DNA of 64,000 bases from positions 7,254,001 to 7,318,000 of the forward strand of contig NC_134999.1 in assembly GCF_051020985.1 (NCBI RefSeq), given 5' to 3'. This DNA is from Nomia melanderi (lineage: Eukaryota; Arthropoda; Insecta; Hymenoptera; Halictidae). A program made the position numbers and the translations under genes. Below are positions 25,117-35,736 of this stretch, piece by piece. The notes under the pieces are model-generated. The model did no database searches. It was given only the letters and a program-made list of their open reading frames with translations, and had not been told where the DNA came from. How positions within the stretch are numbered: the stretch's first letter is position 1; each line of letters opens with the position of its first letter.

Positions 25117-27141
25117 CGGCCGACGGAATCCAAGTTTTGCACTTTGGAAACCTGGATTGTATAGTCTAAAGTCAATTTCGACCAAAAGTATCCCGACCTT
25201 CCCATCGGTCAGCCGGATGTAGCTTTGGTCCCTATGAGACCTCGTCCTGGAGTCCCATCACAGCTAAGTCAATTGGCTCCCTCGACCTTCCTGGCAATTC
25301 TGGCCGACGGAATCCAAGTTTTCCACTTTGAAAACCTGGATTGTTTAGACTAAAGTCAATTTCGACCAAAAGTATCCCGACCTTCCCATCGGTCAGTCGG
25401 ATGTAGCCTTGGTCCCTATGAGACATCGTCCTGGCGTCCCATCACTGCTAAGTCAAATGACTACCCCGACCTTCCTGGCAATTCTGCCCGACGGAATCCA
25501 AGTTTTGCACTTTGGAAACCTGGATTGTATAGTCTAAAGTCAATTTCGACCAAAAGTATCCCGACCTTCCCATCGGTCAGCCGGATGTAGCTTTGGTCCC
25601 TATGAGACCTCGTCCTGGAGTCCCATCACAGCTAAGTCAATTGGCTCCCTCGACCTTCCTGGCAATTCTGGCCGACGGAATCCAAGTTTTCCACTTTGAA
25701 AACTTGGATTGTTTAGACTAAAGTCAATTTCGACCAAAAGTATCCCGAACTTCTCATCGGTCAGCCGGATGTAGCCTTGGTCGCTATTAGATCTCGTCCT
25801 GGAGTCCCATCAGTGCTAAGTCAAATGACTACCCCCGACCTTCCTGGCAATTCTGGCCGACGGAATCCAAGTTTTCCACTTTGGAAACCTGGATTGTTTC
25901 GTCTAAAGTTAATTTCGACCAAAAGTATCCCGAAATTCTCATCGGTCAGCCGGATGTAGCTTTCGTCCCTATGAGACCTTGTCCTGGAGTCCGATCACAG
26001 CTAAGTCAAATGGCTACCCCCGACCTTCCTGGCAATTCTGCCCGACGGAATCCAAGTTTTGCGCTTTGGAAACCTGGATTGTATAGTCTAAAGTCAATTT
26101 CGGCCAAAAGTATCCCGAACTTCTCATCCGTCAGCCGGATGTAGCTTTCGTCCCTATGAGACCTCGTCCTGGAGTCCGATCACAGCTAAGCCGAATGGCT
26201 ACCCCCGACCTTCCTGGCAATTCTGGCCGACGGAATCCGAGTTTTGCACTTTGGAAACCTGGATTGTATAGTCTAAAGTTAATTTCGACCAAAAGTATCC
26301 CGACCTTCCCATCGCTCAGCCGGATGTAGCCTTGGTCCCTATGAGACCTCGCCCTGGTGTCCAATCACTGCTAAGTCATATGGCTTCCCCCGACCTTCCT
26401 GGCAATTCTGCCCGACGGAATCCAAGTTTTGCTCTTTGGAAACCTGGATTGTATAGTCTAAAGTCAATTTCGACCAAAAGTATCCCGACCTTCCCATCGG
26501 TCAGCCGGATGTAGCCTTGGTCGCTATTAGATCTCGTCCTGGAGTCACATCACTGCTAAGTCAAATGACTACCCCGACCTTCCTGGCAATTCTGCCCGAC
26601 GGAATCCAAGTTTTGCACATTGGAAACCTGGATTGTATAGTCTAAAGTCAATTTCGACCAAAAGTATCCCGACCTTCCCATCGGACAGGCGGATGTAGCC
26701 TTGGAACCTATGAGACCTCGTCCTGGAGTCCCATTACTGCTAAGTCAAATGACTACACCCGACCTTCCTGGCAATTCTGCCCCGACGGAATGCAAGTTTT
26801 GCACATTGGAAACCTGGATTGTATAGTCTAAAGTCAATTTCTACGAAAAGTATCCCGACCATCCCATCGGTCAGCCGGATGTAGCCTTGGTCCCTATGAG
26901 AACTCGCCCTGCAGTCCCATCACAGCTGATTCAAACGGCTCCCCCGACCTTCCTGGCAATTCTGGCCGGCGGAACACAAGTTTTCCACTTTGGAAACATG
27001 GTTTGTATGGCCTAAAGTCATTTTCGACCAAAAGTATCCAGACCTTCCCATCGGTCTGCCGGATGTAGCCTTGGTCTCTATGAGATCTCGTCCTGTAGTC
27101 CCATCACAGCTAAGTCAAATGGCTACCCCCGACCTTCCTGG

Positions 27142-27702
27142 CAATTCTGCCCGACGGAATCCAAGTTTTCCACTTTGGAAACCTGGTTTGGATAGTCTAA
27201 AGTCAATTTCGACTAAAAGTATCCCGAACTACACATCGGTCAGCCGGATGTAGCCTCGGAACCTGAGACTTCGTCCTGGAGTCCCGTCACTGCTTAGTCA
27301 AATGACTACCCCCGACCTTCCTGCCAATTCTGCCCGACGGAGTCCAAGTTTTCCACTTTGGAAACCTGGTTTGTATGGCCTAAAGTCATTTTCGACCAAA
27401 AGTATCCCGACTATCCCATCGGTCAGCCGGATGTAGCCTTGGTCCCTATGAGACCTCGTCCAGGAGTCCCATCACAGCTATGTCAAATGGCAGCTACCCC
27501 CGACATTCCTAGCTACTCTGCCCGACGGAATCCAAGATTCCACTTTGAAAACCAGATTTCTATAGTCTAAAGTCAATTTCGACCAAAAGTATCCCGACCT
27601 TACCATCGGTCAGCCGGATGTAGCCTTCGTCCCTATGAGACCTCATCCTGGAGTCCCATCACTGCTAAGTCAAATGGCTTCCCTCGACCTTCCTGGCAAT
27701 TC
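27142..27702 (+). repeat. 14-monomer-spaced block, second copy (inside C1)
   Basis: Partner of 24556-25116. It ends in CAATTCTACCGACGG, where the first copy reads CAATTCCGGCCGACGG. Most of it is deleted in C2. Confidence 0.8.
27439..27625 (+). repeat. 187-bp GCAGCTACC subfamily monomer in C1
   Basis: Matches 24853-25039 at an offset of 2586. The C2 counterpart is deleted. Confidence 0.85.
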
Positions 27703-27809
27703 TACCGACGGAATCCAAGTTTTGCACTTTGGATACCTGGATTGTATTGTCTAAAGCCAATTTCGACCAAAAGTATACCGACCTTCCCATCGGTCAGTCG
27801 GATGTAGCC

Positions 27810-28179
27810 ATGGAACCTATGAGACCTCGTCCTGGAGTCCCATCACTGCTAAGTCAAATGGCTACCCCCGACCTTCCTGGCAATTCTGCCCGACGGAATC
27901 CAAGTTTTGCACTTTGGAAACCTGGATTGTATTGTCTAAAGCCAATTTCGACCAAAAGTATACCGACCTTCCCATGGGTCAGCCGGATGTAGCCTTCGTC
28001 CCTATAAGACATCGTCCTGGAGTCCCATTACTGCTAAGTCAAATGGCTACCCACGACCTTCCTGGCAATTCTGCCCGACGGAATCCAAGTTTTGCACTTT
28101 GGAAACCTGGATTGTATAGTCTAAATTCAATTTCGAACATTAGTATCCAGAACTTCCCATGGGTCAGCCGGATGTAGCC
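27810..28179 (+). repeat. Recurrent two-monomer cassette, copy in C1
   Basis: A dimer with the head TAGCCATGGAACC, the tail TGTATTGTCTAAAGCC in its first monomer, and CTACCCACGACC plus TCTAAATTCAATTTCG and AACATTAGTATCCAG in its second. The same pair occurs at five loci, and the second monomer alone at a sixth. Confidence 0.85.
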
Positions 28180-28549
28180 TCCGTCCCTATGAGACATGGT
28201 CCTGGAGTCCCATCAATGCTAAGTCAAATGGCTACCCCCGACCTTCCTGGCAATTCCGGCCGACGGAATCCAAGTTTTCCACTTTGGAAACCTGGTTTGT
28301 ATAGTCTACAGTCATTTGCGACCAAAAGTATCCCGACCTTCCCATCGGTCAGCCGGATGTAGCCTTGGTCCCTATGAGACCTCGTCCTGGAGTGCTATCA
28401 CTGCTAAGTCAAATGGCTTCCCCCGACCTTCCTGGCAATTCTGCCCGACGGAGTCCAAGTTTTCCACTTTGGGAACCTGGATTGTATAGTCTAAAGTCTA
28501 TTTCGACTAAAAGTATCCCAAACATCCCATCGGCCAGCCGGATGTAGCC

Positions 28550-28736
28550 TTGGTCCCTACGAGACCTCGTCCAGGAGTCCCATCACAGCTATGTCAAATG
28601 GCAGCTACCCCCGACATTCCTAGCTACTCTGCCCGACGGAATCCAAGATTCCACTTTGAAAACCAGATTTCTATAGTCTAAAGTCAATTTCGACCAAAAG
28701 TATCCCGACCTTACCATCGGTCAGCCGGATGTAGCC
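28550..28736 (+). repeat. 187-bp GCAGCTACC subfamily monomer in C1
   Basis: Same variant set as 24853, preceded by GGTCCCTACGAGACC and followed by a TAGCCGTCGTCCC head. Confidence 0.85.
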
Positions 28737-30026
28737 GTCGTCCCTATGAGACCTCGCCCTGGTGTCCAATCACTGCTGAGTCAAATGACTACCCCCGACC
28801 TTCCAGGCAATTCTACCCGACGGAATCCAAGTTTTCCACTTTGGCAACCTGGTTTTTATAGTCTAAAGTCATTTTCGACCAAAAGTATCCCGACCTTCCC
28901 ATCGGTCAGCCCGATGTAGCCTTGGTCCCTATGAGACCTCGCCCTGGAGTCCAATCACTGCTAAGTCAAATTGCTACCCCCGACCTTCCTGGCAATTCTG
29001 CCCGACGGAATCCAAGTTTTCCACTTTGGCAACCTGGTTTGTATAGTCTAAAGTCATTTTCGACCAAAAGTATCCAGGCCTTCCCATGGGTCAGCCGGAT
29101 GTAGCCTTGGTCCCTTTGAGATCTCGTCCTGGAGTCCCATCACTGCTAAGTCAAATGGCTACCACCGACCTTCCTGGCAATTCTGGCCGACGGAATCCAA
29201 GTTTTCCACTTTGGAAACCTGGAATGTATAGTCTAAGGTCAATTTCGACCAAAAGTATCCCGACCTTCCCATCAGTTAGCCGGATGTAGCCTTGGTCCCT
29301 ATGAGACCTCGTCCTGGAGTACCATCACAGCTAAGTCAAATGGCTCCCCCGACCTTCCTGGCAATTCCGGCCGACGGAATCCAAGTTTTTCACTTTGGAA
29401 ACCTGGTTTGTATAGTCTAAAGTCATTTTCGACCAAAAGTATCCCGACCTTCCCATCGGTCGGCCGGATGTAGCCTTGGTCCCTATGAGAACTCGCACTG
29501 CAGTCCCATCACAGCTGAGTCAAAGGCTCCCCCGACCTTCCTGGCAATTCTGGCCGGCGGAATACAAGTTTTCCACTTTGGAAACCTGGTTTGGATAGTC
29601 TAAAGTCAATTTCGACTAAAAGTATACCGAACTACACATCGGTCAGCCGGATGTAGCCTCGGAACCTGAGACTTCGTCCTGGAGTCCCGTCACAGCTTAG
29701 TCAAATGACTACCCCAGACCTTCCTGCCAATTCTGCCCGACGGAGTCCAAGTTTTCCACTTTGTAAACCTGGTTTGTATAGTCTAAAGTCAATTTCGACA
29801 AAAAGTATCCCGACCTTCCCATCGGTCAGCCGGATGTAGCCTTGGAACCTATGAGACCTGGTCCTGGAGTCCCATCACTGCTAAGTCAAATCACTACCCC
29901 CGACCTTCCTCGCAATTCTGCCCGACGGAATCCAAGTTTTGCACTTTGGAAACCTGGATTGTATAGTCTAAAGTCAATTTCGAACTAAATTGTCCAGACC
30001 TTCTCATCGGTCAGCCGGATGTAGCC

Positions 30027-30213
30027 TTGGTCCCTATGAGACCTCGTCCAGGAGTCCCATCACAGCTATGTCAAATGGCAGCTACCCCCGACATTCCTGG
30101 CTACTCTGCCCGACGGAATCCAAGATTCCTCTTTGAGAACCTGATTTCTATAGTCTAAAGTCAATTTCGACCAAAAGTAACTCGACCTTCCCATCGGTCA
30201 GCCGGATGTAGCC
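30027..30213 (+). repeat. 187-bp GCAGCTACC subfamily monomer in C1
   Basis: It has CCTGGCTACTCTGCC rather than CCTAGCTAC, AAGATTCCTCTTTGAGAACC and AAAGTAACTCGACC. It is absent from C2 (part of the three-monomer loss). Confidence 0.85.
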
Positions 30214-30451
30214 TTCGTCCCTATGAGACCTCATCCTGGAGTCCCATCACTGCTAAGTCAAATGGCTTCCCTCGACCTTCCTGGCAATTCCGGCCGACGG
30301 AATCCAAGTTTTCCACTTTGGAAACCTGGTTTGTATAGTCAAAAGTCAATTTCGAATAAAAGTATCCCGAACTTCCCATCGGTCAGCCGGATGTAGCCTT
30401 GGAACCTGAGACCTCGTCCTGGAGTACTATCACTGGTAAGTCAAATGGCTT

Positions 30452-30821
30452 CCCCCGACCTTCCTGGCAATTCTGCAAGACGCAATCCATGTTTTCCACT
30501 TTGGCAACCTGGTTTGTATAGTCTAAAGTCATTTTCGACCAAAAGTATCCCGATCTTCCCATCGGTCAGCCGGATGTAGCCTTGGTCCCTATGAGACCTC
30601 GTCCTGGAGTCCCATCACAGCTAAGTCAAACGGCTCCCCCGACCTTCCTCGCAATTCCGGCCGACGGAATCCAAGTTTTCCACTTTGAAAATCTGGTTTG
30701 TATAGTCTAAAGTCATTTTCGACCAAAAGTATCCCGACCTTCCCATCGGTCAGCCGGATGTAGCCTTCGTCCCTATAAGACATCGTCCTGGAGTCGCATC
30801 ACTGCTAAGTCAAATGGCTAC
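30452..30821 (+). repeat. 5-monomer-spaced duplication in C1, first copy
   Basis: About 370 bp recurs 923 bp (5 monomers) downstream at 31375-31744. Shared rare variants are CTGCAAGACGCAATCCATG, CCCGATCTTCCC, CAAACGGCTC, CCTCGCAATTCCGG, GAAAATCTGG and GGAGTCGCATCAC. One substitution was seen (GGCTCCCCCGACC here, GGCTCTCCCGACC there). Confidence 0.85.
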
Positions 30822-31374
30822 CCCCGACTTTCCTGGCACTTCTGGCCGACATAATCCAAGTTTTCCACTTTGGAAACCTGGATTGTATAGTCTAAAGGCA
30901 ATTTCGACCAAAAGTATCCCGACCTTCCCATCGGTCAGCCGGATGTAGCCTTCGTCCCTATGAGACATGGTCCTGGAGTCCCATCACTGCTAAGTCAAAT
31001 GGCAACCCCCGACCTTCCTGGCAATTCTGACATGCGGAATCCATGTTTTGCACTTTGGAAACCTGGATTCTATAGTCTAAAGTGAATTTCGACCAAAAGT
31101 ATCCCGAACTTCCCATGGGTCAGCCGGATGTAGCCTTCGTCCCTATGAGACATCGTCCTGGAGTCCCATCACTGCTAAGTCAAATGACTACCCCCGACCT
31201 ACCTGGCAATTCTGCCGACGGAAACCAAGTTTTGCACTTTGGAAACCTGGTTTGTATAGTCTAAAGTCATTTCCGACCAAAAGTATCCAGACCTTCCCAT
31301 CGGTCAGCCGGATGTAGCCTTGGTCCCTATGAGATCACTTCCTCGAGTCCCATCACTGCTTAGTCAAATGGCTA

Positions 31375-31744
31375 CCCCCGACCTTCCTGGCAATTCTGCA
31401 AGACGCAATCCATGTTTTCCACTTTGGCAACCTGGTTTGTATAGTCTAAAGTCATTTTCGACCAAAAGTATCCCGATCTTCCCATCGGTCAGCCGGATGT
31501 AGCCTTGGTCCCTATGAGACCTCGTCCTGGAGTCCCATCACAGCTAAGTCAAACGGCTCTCCCGACCTTCCTCGCAATTCCGGCCGACGGAATCCAAGTT
31601 TTCCACTTTGAAAATCTGGTTTGTATAGTCTAAAGTCATTTTCGACCAAAAGTATCCCGACCTTCCCATCGGTCAGCCGGATGTAGCCTTCGTCCCTATA
31701 AGACATCGTCCTGGAGTCGCATCACTGCTAAGTCAAATGGCTAC
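31375..31744 (+). repeat. 5-monomer-spaced duplication in C1, second copy
   Basis: Partner of 30452-30821. Both copies were carried into C2, where they appear around 36897-37266 and 37820-38189, so the 923-bp event predates the C1/C2 duplication. Confidence 0.85.
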
Positions 31745-32242
31745 ACACGACCTTCCTGGCAATTCTGCCCGACGGAATCCAAGTTTTGCACTTTGGAAAC
31801 CTGGATTGTATAGTCTAAAGTCAATTTCGACTAATAGTATCCAGAACTTCCCATGGGTCAGCCGGATGTAGCCTTCGTCCCTATGAGACCTCGTCCTGGA
31901 GTCCCATCACTGCTAAGTCAAATGGCTACCCCCGACCTTCCTGGCAATTCTGCCCGACGGAATCCAAGTTTTGCACTTTGGAAACCTGGATTGTATAGTC
32001 TAAAGTCAATTTCGACCAAAAGTATCCCGACCTTCCCATCGGTCAGCCGGATGTAGCTTTGGTCCCTATGAGACCTCGTCCTGGAGTCCCATCACTGCTA
32101 AGTCAAATGGCTACCCCCGACCTACCTGGCATTTCTGCCGACGGAATCCAAGTTTTGCACTTTGGAAACCTGGATTGTATAGTCTAAAGTCAATTTCGGC
32201 CAAAGGTATCCAGAACTTCCCATGGGTCAGCCGGATGTAGCC

Positions 32243-32410
32243 TTCGTCCTGGAGTCCCATCACAGCTAAGTCAAACGGCTCCCCCGACCATCCTCGCAAT
32301 TCCGGCCGACGGAATCCAAGTTTTCCACTTTGAAAACCTGGTTTGTATAGTCTAAAGTCATTTTCGACCAAAAGTATCCCGACCTTCCCATCGGTCAGCC
32401 GGATATAGCC
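32243..32410 (+). repeat. 168-bp monomer with 16-bp deletion
   Basis: The head reads TTCGTCCTGGAGTCCC in place of a 32-bp stretch. The 16 missing bases lie between two CGTCC copies, one of which remains, as expected for slippage or deletion between short direct repeats. One further base is missing in GGCTCCCCCGACC. This and its C2 copy at 38503 are the shortest monomers in the window. Confidence 0.85.
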
Positions 32411-32502
32411 TTGGTCCCTATGAGACCTCGTCCTGGAGTCCCATCACTGCTAAGTCAAATGGCTACCCCCGACCTTCCTGGCAATTCTGCCCGACGGAAT
32501 CC
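32411..32502 (+). repeat. Putative ancestral half-unit, first half of monomer
   Basis: The first half of the reference monomer carries a series of short motifs that recur in the same order in the second half: CCTTGG at the junction, CCTGGA (22-27), CTAAGTCAA (40-48), CCCGACCTTCC (58-68) and CCCGACGGAATCC (80-92). The matched spacings are about 88-104 bp, averaging near half of 185. I infer that the monomer arose by duplication of a unit of about 92 bp followed by divergence; the spacers no longer align well. Confidence 0.5.
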
Positions 32503-32595
32503 AAGTTTTGCACTTTGGAAACCTGGATTGTATAGTCTAAAGTCAATTTCGACCAAAAGTATCCCGACCTTCCCATCGGTCAGCCGGATGTAGCT
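32503..32595 (+). repeat. Putative ancestral half-unit, second half of monomer
   Basis: The counterpart motifs are CTTTGG (103-108), CCTGGA (112-117), CTAAAGTCAA (127-136), CCCGACCTTCC (153-163) and AGCCGGATGTAGCC (172-185). The exact 11-bp CCCGACCTTCC match, 95 bp from its partner, is the strongest single piece of evidence; the others are shorter or imperfect. Confidence 0.5.
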
Positions 32596-34626
32596 TTGGT
32601 CCCTATGAGACCTCGTCCTGGAGTCCCATCACAGCTAAGTCAATTGGCTCCCTCGACCTTCCTGGCAATTCTGGCCGACGGAATCCAAGTTTTCCACTTT
32701 GAAAACCTGGATTGTTTAGACTAAAGTCAATTTCGACCAAAAGTATCCCGACCTTCCCATCGGTCAGTCGGATGTAGCCTTGGTCCCTATGAGACATCGT
32801 CCTGGCGTCCCATCACTGCTAAGTCAAATGACTACCCCGACCTTCCTGGCAATTCTGCCCGACGGAATCCAAGTTTTGCACTTTGGAAACCTGGATTGTA
32901 TAGTCTAAAGTCAATTTCGACCAAAAGTATCCCGACCTTCCCATCGATCAGCCGGATGTAGCTTTGGTCCCTATGAGACCTCGTCCTGGAGTCCCATCAC
33001 AGCTAAGTCAATTGGCTCCCTCGACCTTCCTGGCAATTCTGGCCGACGGAATCCAAGTTTTCCACTTTGAAAACTTGGATTGTTTAGACTAAAGTCAATT
33101 TCGACCAAAAGTATCCCGAACTTCTCATCGGTCAGCCGGATGTAGCCTTGGTCGCTATTAGATCTCGTCCTGGAGTCCCATCAGTGCTAAGTCAAATGAC
33201 TACCCCCGACCTTCCTGGCAATTCTGGCCGACGGAATCCAAGTTTTCCACTTTGGAAACCTGGATTGTTTCGTCTAAAGTTAATTTCGACCAAAAGTATC
33301 CCGAAATTCTCATCGGTCAGCCGGATGTAGCTTTCGTCCCTATGAGACCTTGTCCTGGAGTCCGATCACAGCTAAGTCAAATGGCTACCCCCGACCTTCC
33401 TGGCAATTCTGCCCGACGGAATCCAAGTTTTGCGCTTTGGAAACCTGGATTGTATAGTCTAAAGTCAATTTCGGCCAAAAGTATCCCGAACTTCTCATCC
33501 GTCAGCCGGATGTAGCTTTCGTCCCTATGAGACCTCGTCCTGGAGTCCGATCACAGCTAAGTCGAATGGCTACCCCCGACCTTCCTGGCAATTCTGGCCG
33601 ACGGAATCCGAGTTTTGCACTTTGGAAACCTGGATTGTATAGTCTAAAGTTAATTTCGACCAAAAGTATCCCGACCTTCCCATCGCTCAGCCGGATGTAG
33701 CCTTGGTCCCTATGAGACCTCGCCCTGGTGTCCAATCACTGCTAAGTCATATGGCTTCCCCCGACCTTCCTGGCAATTCTGCCCGACGGAATCCAAGTTT
33801 TGCACTTTGGAAACCTGGATTGTATAGTCTAAAGTCAATTTCGACCAAAAGTATCCCGACCTTCCCATCGGTCAGCCGGATGTAGCCTTGGTCGCTATTA
33901 GATCTCGTCCTGGAGTCACATCACTGCTAAGTCAAATGACTACCCCGACCTTCCTGGCAATTCTGCCCGACGGAATCCAAGTTTTGCACATTGGAAACCT
34001 GGATTGTATAGTCTAAAGTCAATTTCGACCAAAAGTATCCCGACCTTCCCATCGGACAGGCGGATGTAGCCTTGGAACCTATGAGACCTCGTCCTGGAGT
34101 CCCATTACTGCTAAGTCAAATGACTACACCCGACCTTCCTGGCAATTCTGCCCCGACGGAATGCAAGTTTTGCACATTGGAAACCTGGATTGTATAGTCT
34201 AAAGTCAATTTCGACGAAAAGTATCCCGACCATCCCATCGGTCAGCCGGATGTAGCCTTGGTCCCTATGAGAACTCGCCCTGCAGTCCCATCACAGCTGA
34301 TTCAAACGGCTCCCCCGACCTTCCTGGCAATTCTGGCCGGCGGAACACAAGTTTTCCACTTTGGAAACATGGTTTGTATGGCCTAAAGTCATTTTCGACC
34401 AAAAGTATCCAGACCTTCCCATCGGTCTGCCGGATGTAGCCTTGGTCTCTATGAGATCTCGTCCTGTAGTCCCATCACAGCTAAGTCAAATGGCTACCCC
34501 CGACCTTCCTGGCAATTCTGCCCGACGGAATCCAAGTTTTCCACTTTGGAAACCTGGTTTGGATAGTCTAAAGTCAATTTCGACTAAAAGTATCCCGAAC
34601 TACACATCGGTAAGCCGGATGTAGCC

Positions 34627-34809
34627 TCGGAACCTGAGACTTCGTCCTGGAGTCCCGTCACTGCTTAGTCAAATGACTACCCCCGACCTTCCTGCCAATT
34701 CTGCCCGACGGAGTCCAAGTTTTCCACTTTGGAAACCTGGTTTGTATGGCCTAAAGCCAATTTCGACCAAAAGTATACCGACCTTCCCATCGGTCAGTCG
34801 GATGTAGCC
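34627..34809 (+). repeat. Deletion junction monomer in C2
   Basis: Its head and middle (CTCGGAACCTGAGAC, CCTGCCAATTC, GTATGGCCTAAAG) match 27256-27438. From CTAAAGCCAATTTCGACC onward it matches the tail of 27626-27809. The switch occurs near 34750 and explains the 371-bp loss relative to C1. Confidence 0.85.
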
Positions 34810-35179
34810 ATGGAACCTATGAGACCTCGTCCTGGAGTCCCATCACTGCTAAGTCAAATGGCTACCCCCGACCTTCCTGGCAATTCTGCCCGACGGAATC
34901 CAAGTTTTGCACTTTGGAAACCTGGATTGTATTGTCTAAAGCCAATTTCGACCAAAAGTATACCGACCTTCCCATGGGTCAGCCGGATGTAGCCTTCGTC
35001 CCTATAAGACATCGTCCTGGAGTCCCATCACTGCTAAGTCAAATGGCTACCCACGACCTTCCTGGCAATTCTGCCCGACGGAATCCAAGTTTTGCACTTT
35101 GGAAACCTGGATTGTATAGTCTAAATTCAATTTCGAACATTAGTATCCAGAACTTCCCATGGGTCAGCCGGATGTAGCC
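34810..35179 (+). repeat. Recurrent two-monomer cassette, copy in C2
   Basis: C2 counterpart of 27810-28179. It differs at CCCATCACTGC against CCCATTACTGC. Confidence 0.85.
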
Positions 35180-35549
35180 TCCGTCCCTATGAGACATGGT
35201 CCTGGAGTCCCATCAATGCTAAGTCAAATGGCTACCCCCGACCTTCCTGGCAATTCCGGCCGACGGAATCCAAGTTTTCCACTTTGGAAACCTGGTTTGT
35301 ATAGTCTACAGTCATTTGCGACCAAAAGTATCCCGACCTTCCCATCGGTCAGCCGGATGTAGCCTTGGTCCCTATGAGACCTCGTCCTGGAGTGCTATCA
35401 CTGCTAAGTCAAATGGCTTCCCCCGACCTTCCTGGCAATTCTGCCCGACGGAGTCCAAGTTTTCCACTTTGGGAACCTGGATTGTATAGTCTAAAGTCTA
35501 TTTCGACTAAAAGTATCCCAAACATCCCATCGGCCAGCCGGATGTAGCC

Positions 35550-35736
35550 TTGGTCCCTACGAGACCTCGTCCAGGAGTCCCATCACAGCTATGTCAAATG
35601 GCAGCTACCCCCGACATTCCTAGCTACTCTGCCCGACGGAATCCAAGATTCCACTTTGAAAACCAGATTTCTATAGTCTAAAGTCAATTTCGACCAAAAG
35701 TATCCCGACCTTACCATCGGTCAGCCGGATGTAGCC
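35550..35736 (+). repeat. 187-bp GCAGCTACC subfamily monomer in C2
   Basis: C2 counterpart of 28550-28736 at an offset of 7000. It is the only member of the subfamily left in C2. Confidence 0.85.

Larger units (their letters stand above)
21536..25119 (+). repeat. Mixed monomer block between segments B and C1
   Basis: Monomers start at 21717, 21902, 22087, 22272, 22456, 22641, 22825, 23010, 23195, 23380, 23565, 23750, 23934, 24118, 24302, 24487, 24670, 24853 and 25040. Several have the head TTGGTCGCTATTAGATCTCG. Two monomers (24487 and 24670) have lost two bases in CCTGAGAC. The block contains an internal 8-monomer relationship and a 14-monomer relationship to C1, listed separately. No gene is present. 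Confidence 0.85.
25120..32490 (+). repeat. Large higher-order unit C1 (40 monomers, 7371 bp)
   Basis: Forty monomers, with starts from 25225 to 32411, recur in the same order in C2 immediately downstream. The offset is 7371 bp for 25120-27438, 7000 bp for 27810-29475 and the start of the next monomer, 6445 bp for 30214-31873 and 6260 bp for 32059-32490. Only scattered substitutions were seen between matched parts, for example GCTCTTTGG at 26434 against GCACTTTGG, CATCGGTCAG at 25575 against CATCGATCAG, and TTCTACGAAAAG near 26850 against TTCGACGAAAAG. The unit holds three 187-bp subfamily monomers and an internal 5-monomer repeat. Confidence 0.9.
32411..32595 (+). repeat. Near-consensus 185-bp reference monomer
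   Basis: This copy carries the commonest base at nearly every position and serves as the coordinate frame used here, with position 1 at the TTGG of TTGGTCCCTATGAGACC. Landmarks are CCTGGAG (22-28), CTAAGTCAA (40-48), CCCGACCTTCC (58-68), CCCGACGG (80-87), TTTTGCACTTTGGAAACC (96-113), CTAAAGTCAATTTCGACC (128-144), CCCGACCTTCC again (153-163) and CGGTCAGCCGGATGTAGC (167-184). Composition is 94 of 185 G+C (56 C, 38 G) with 8 CpG sites. A 61-codon frame beginning at position 1 ends at the TAG at 181-183. Because 185 is not a multiple of 3, that frame cannot continue into the next monomer. Confidence 0.9.

Noticed and set aside
32411..32595. CENP-B box
   Set aside because: Neither strand of the consensus fits NTTCGNNNNANNCGGGN. 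The TTTCGACCAAAAG site has TTCG and the A but no CGGG at the right spacing.
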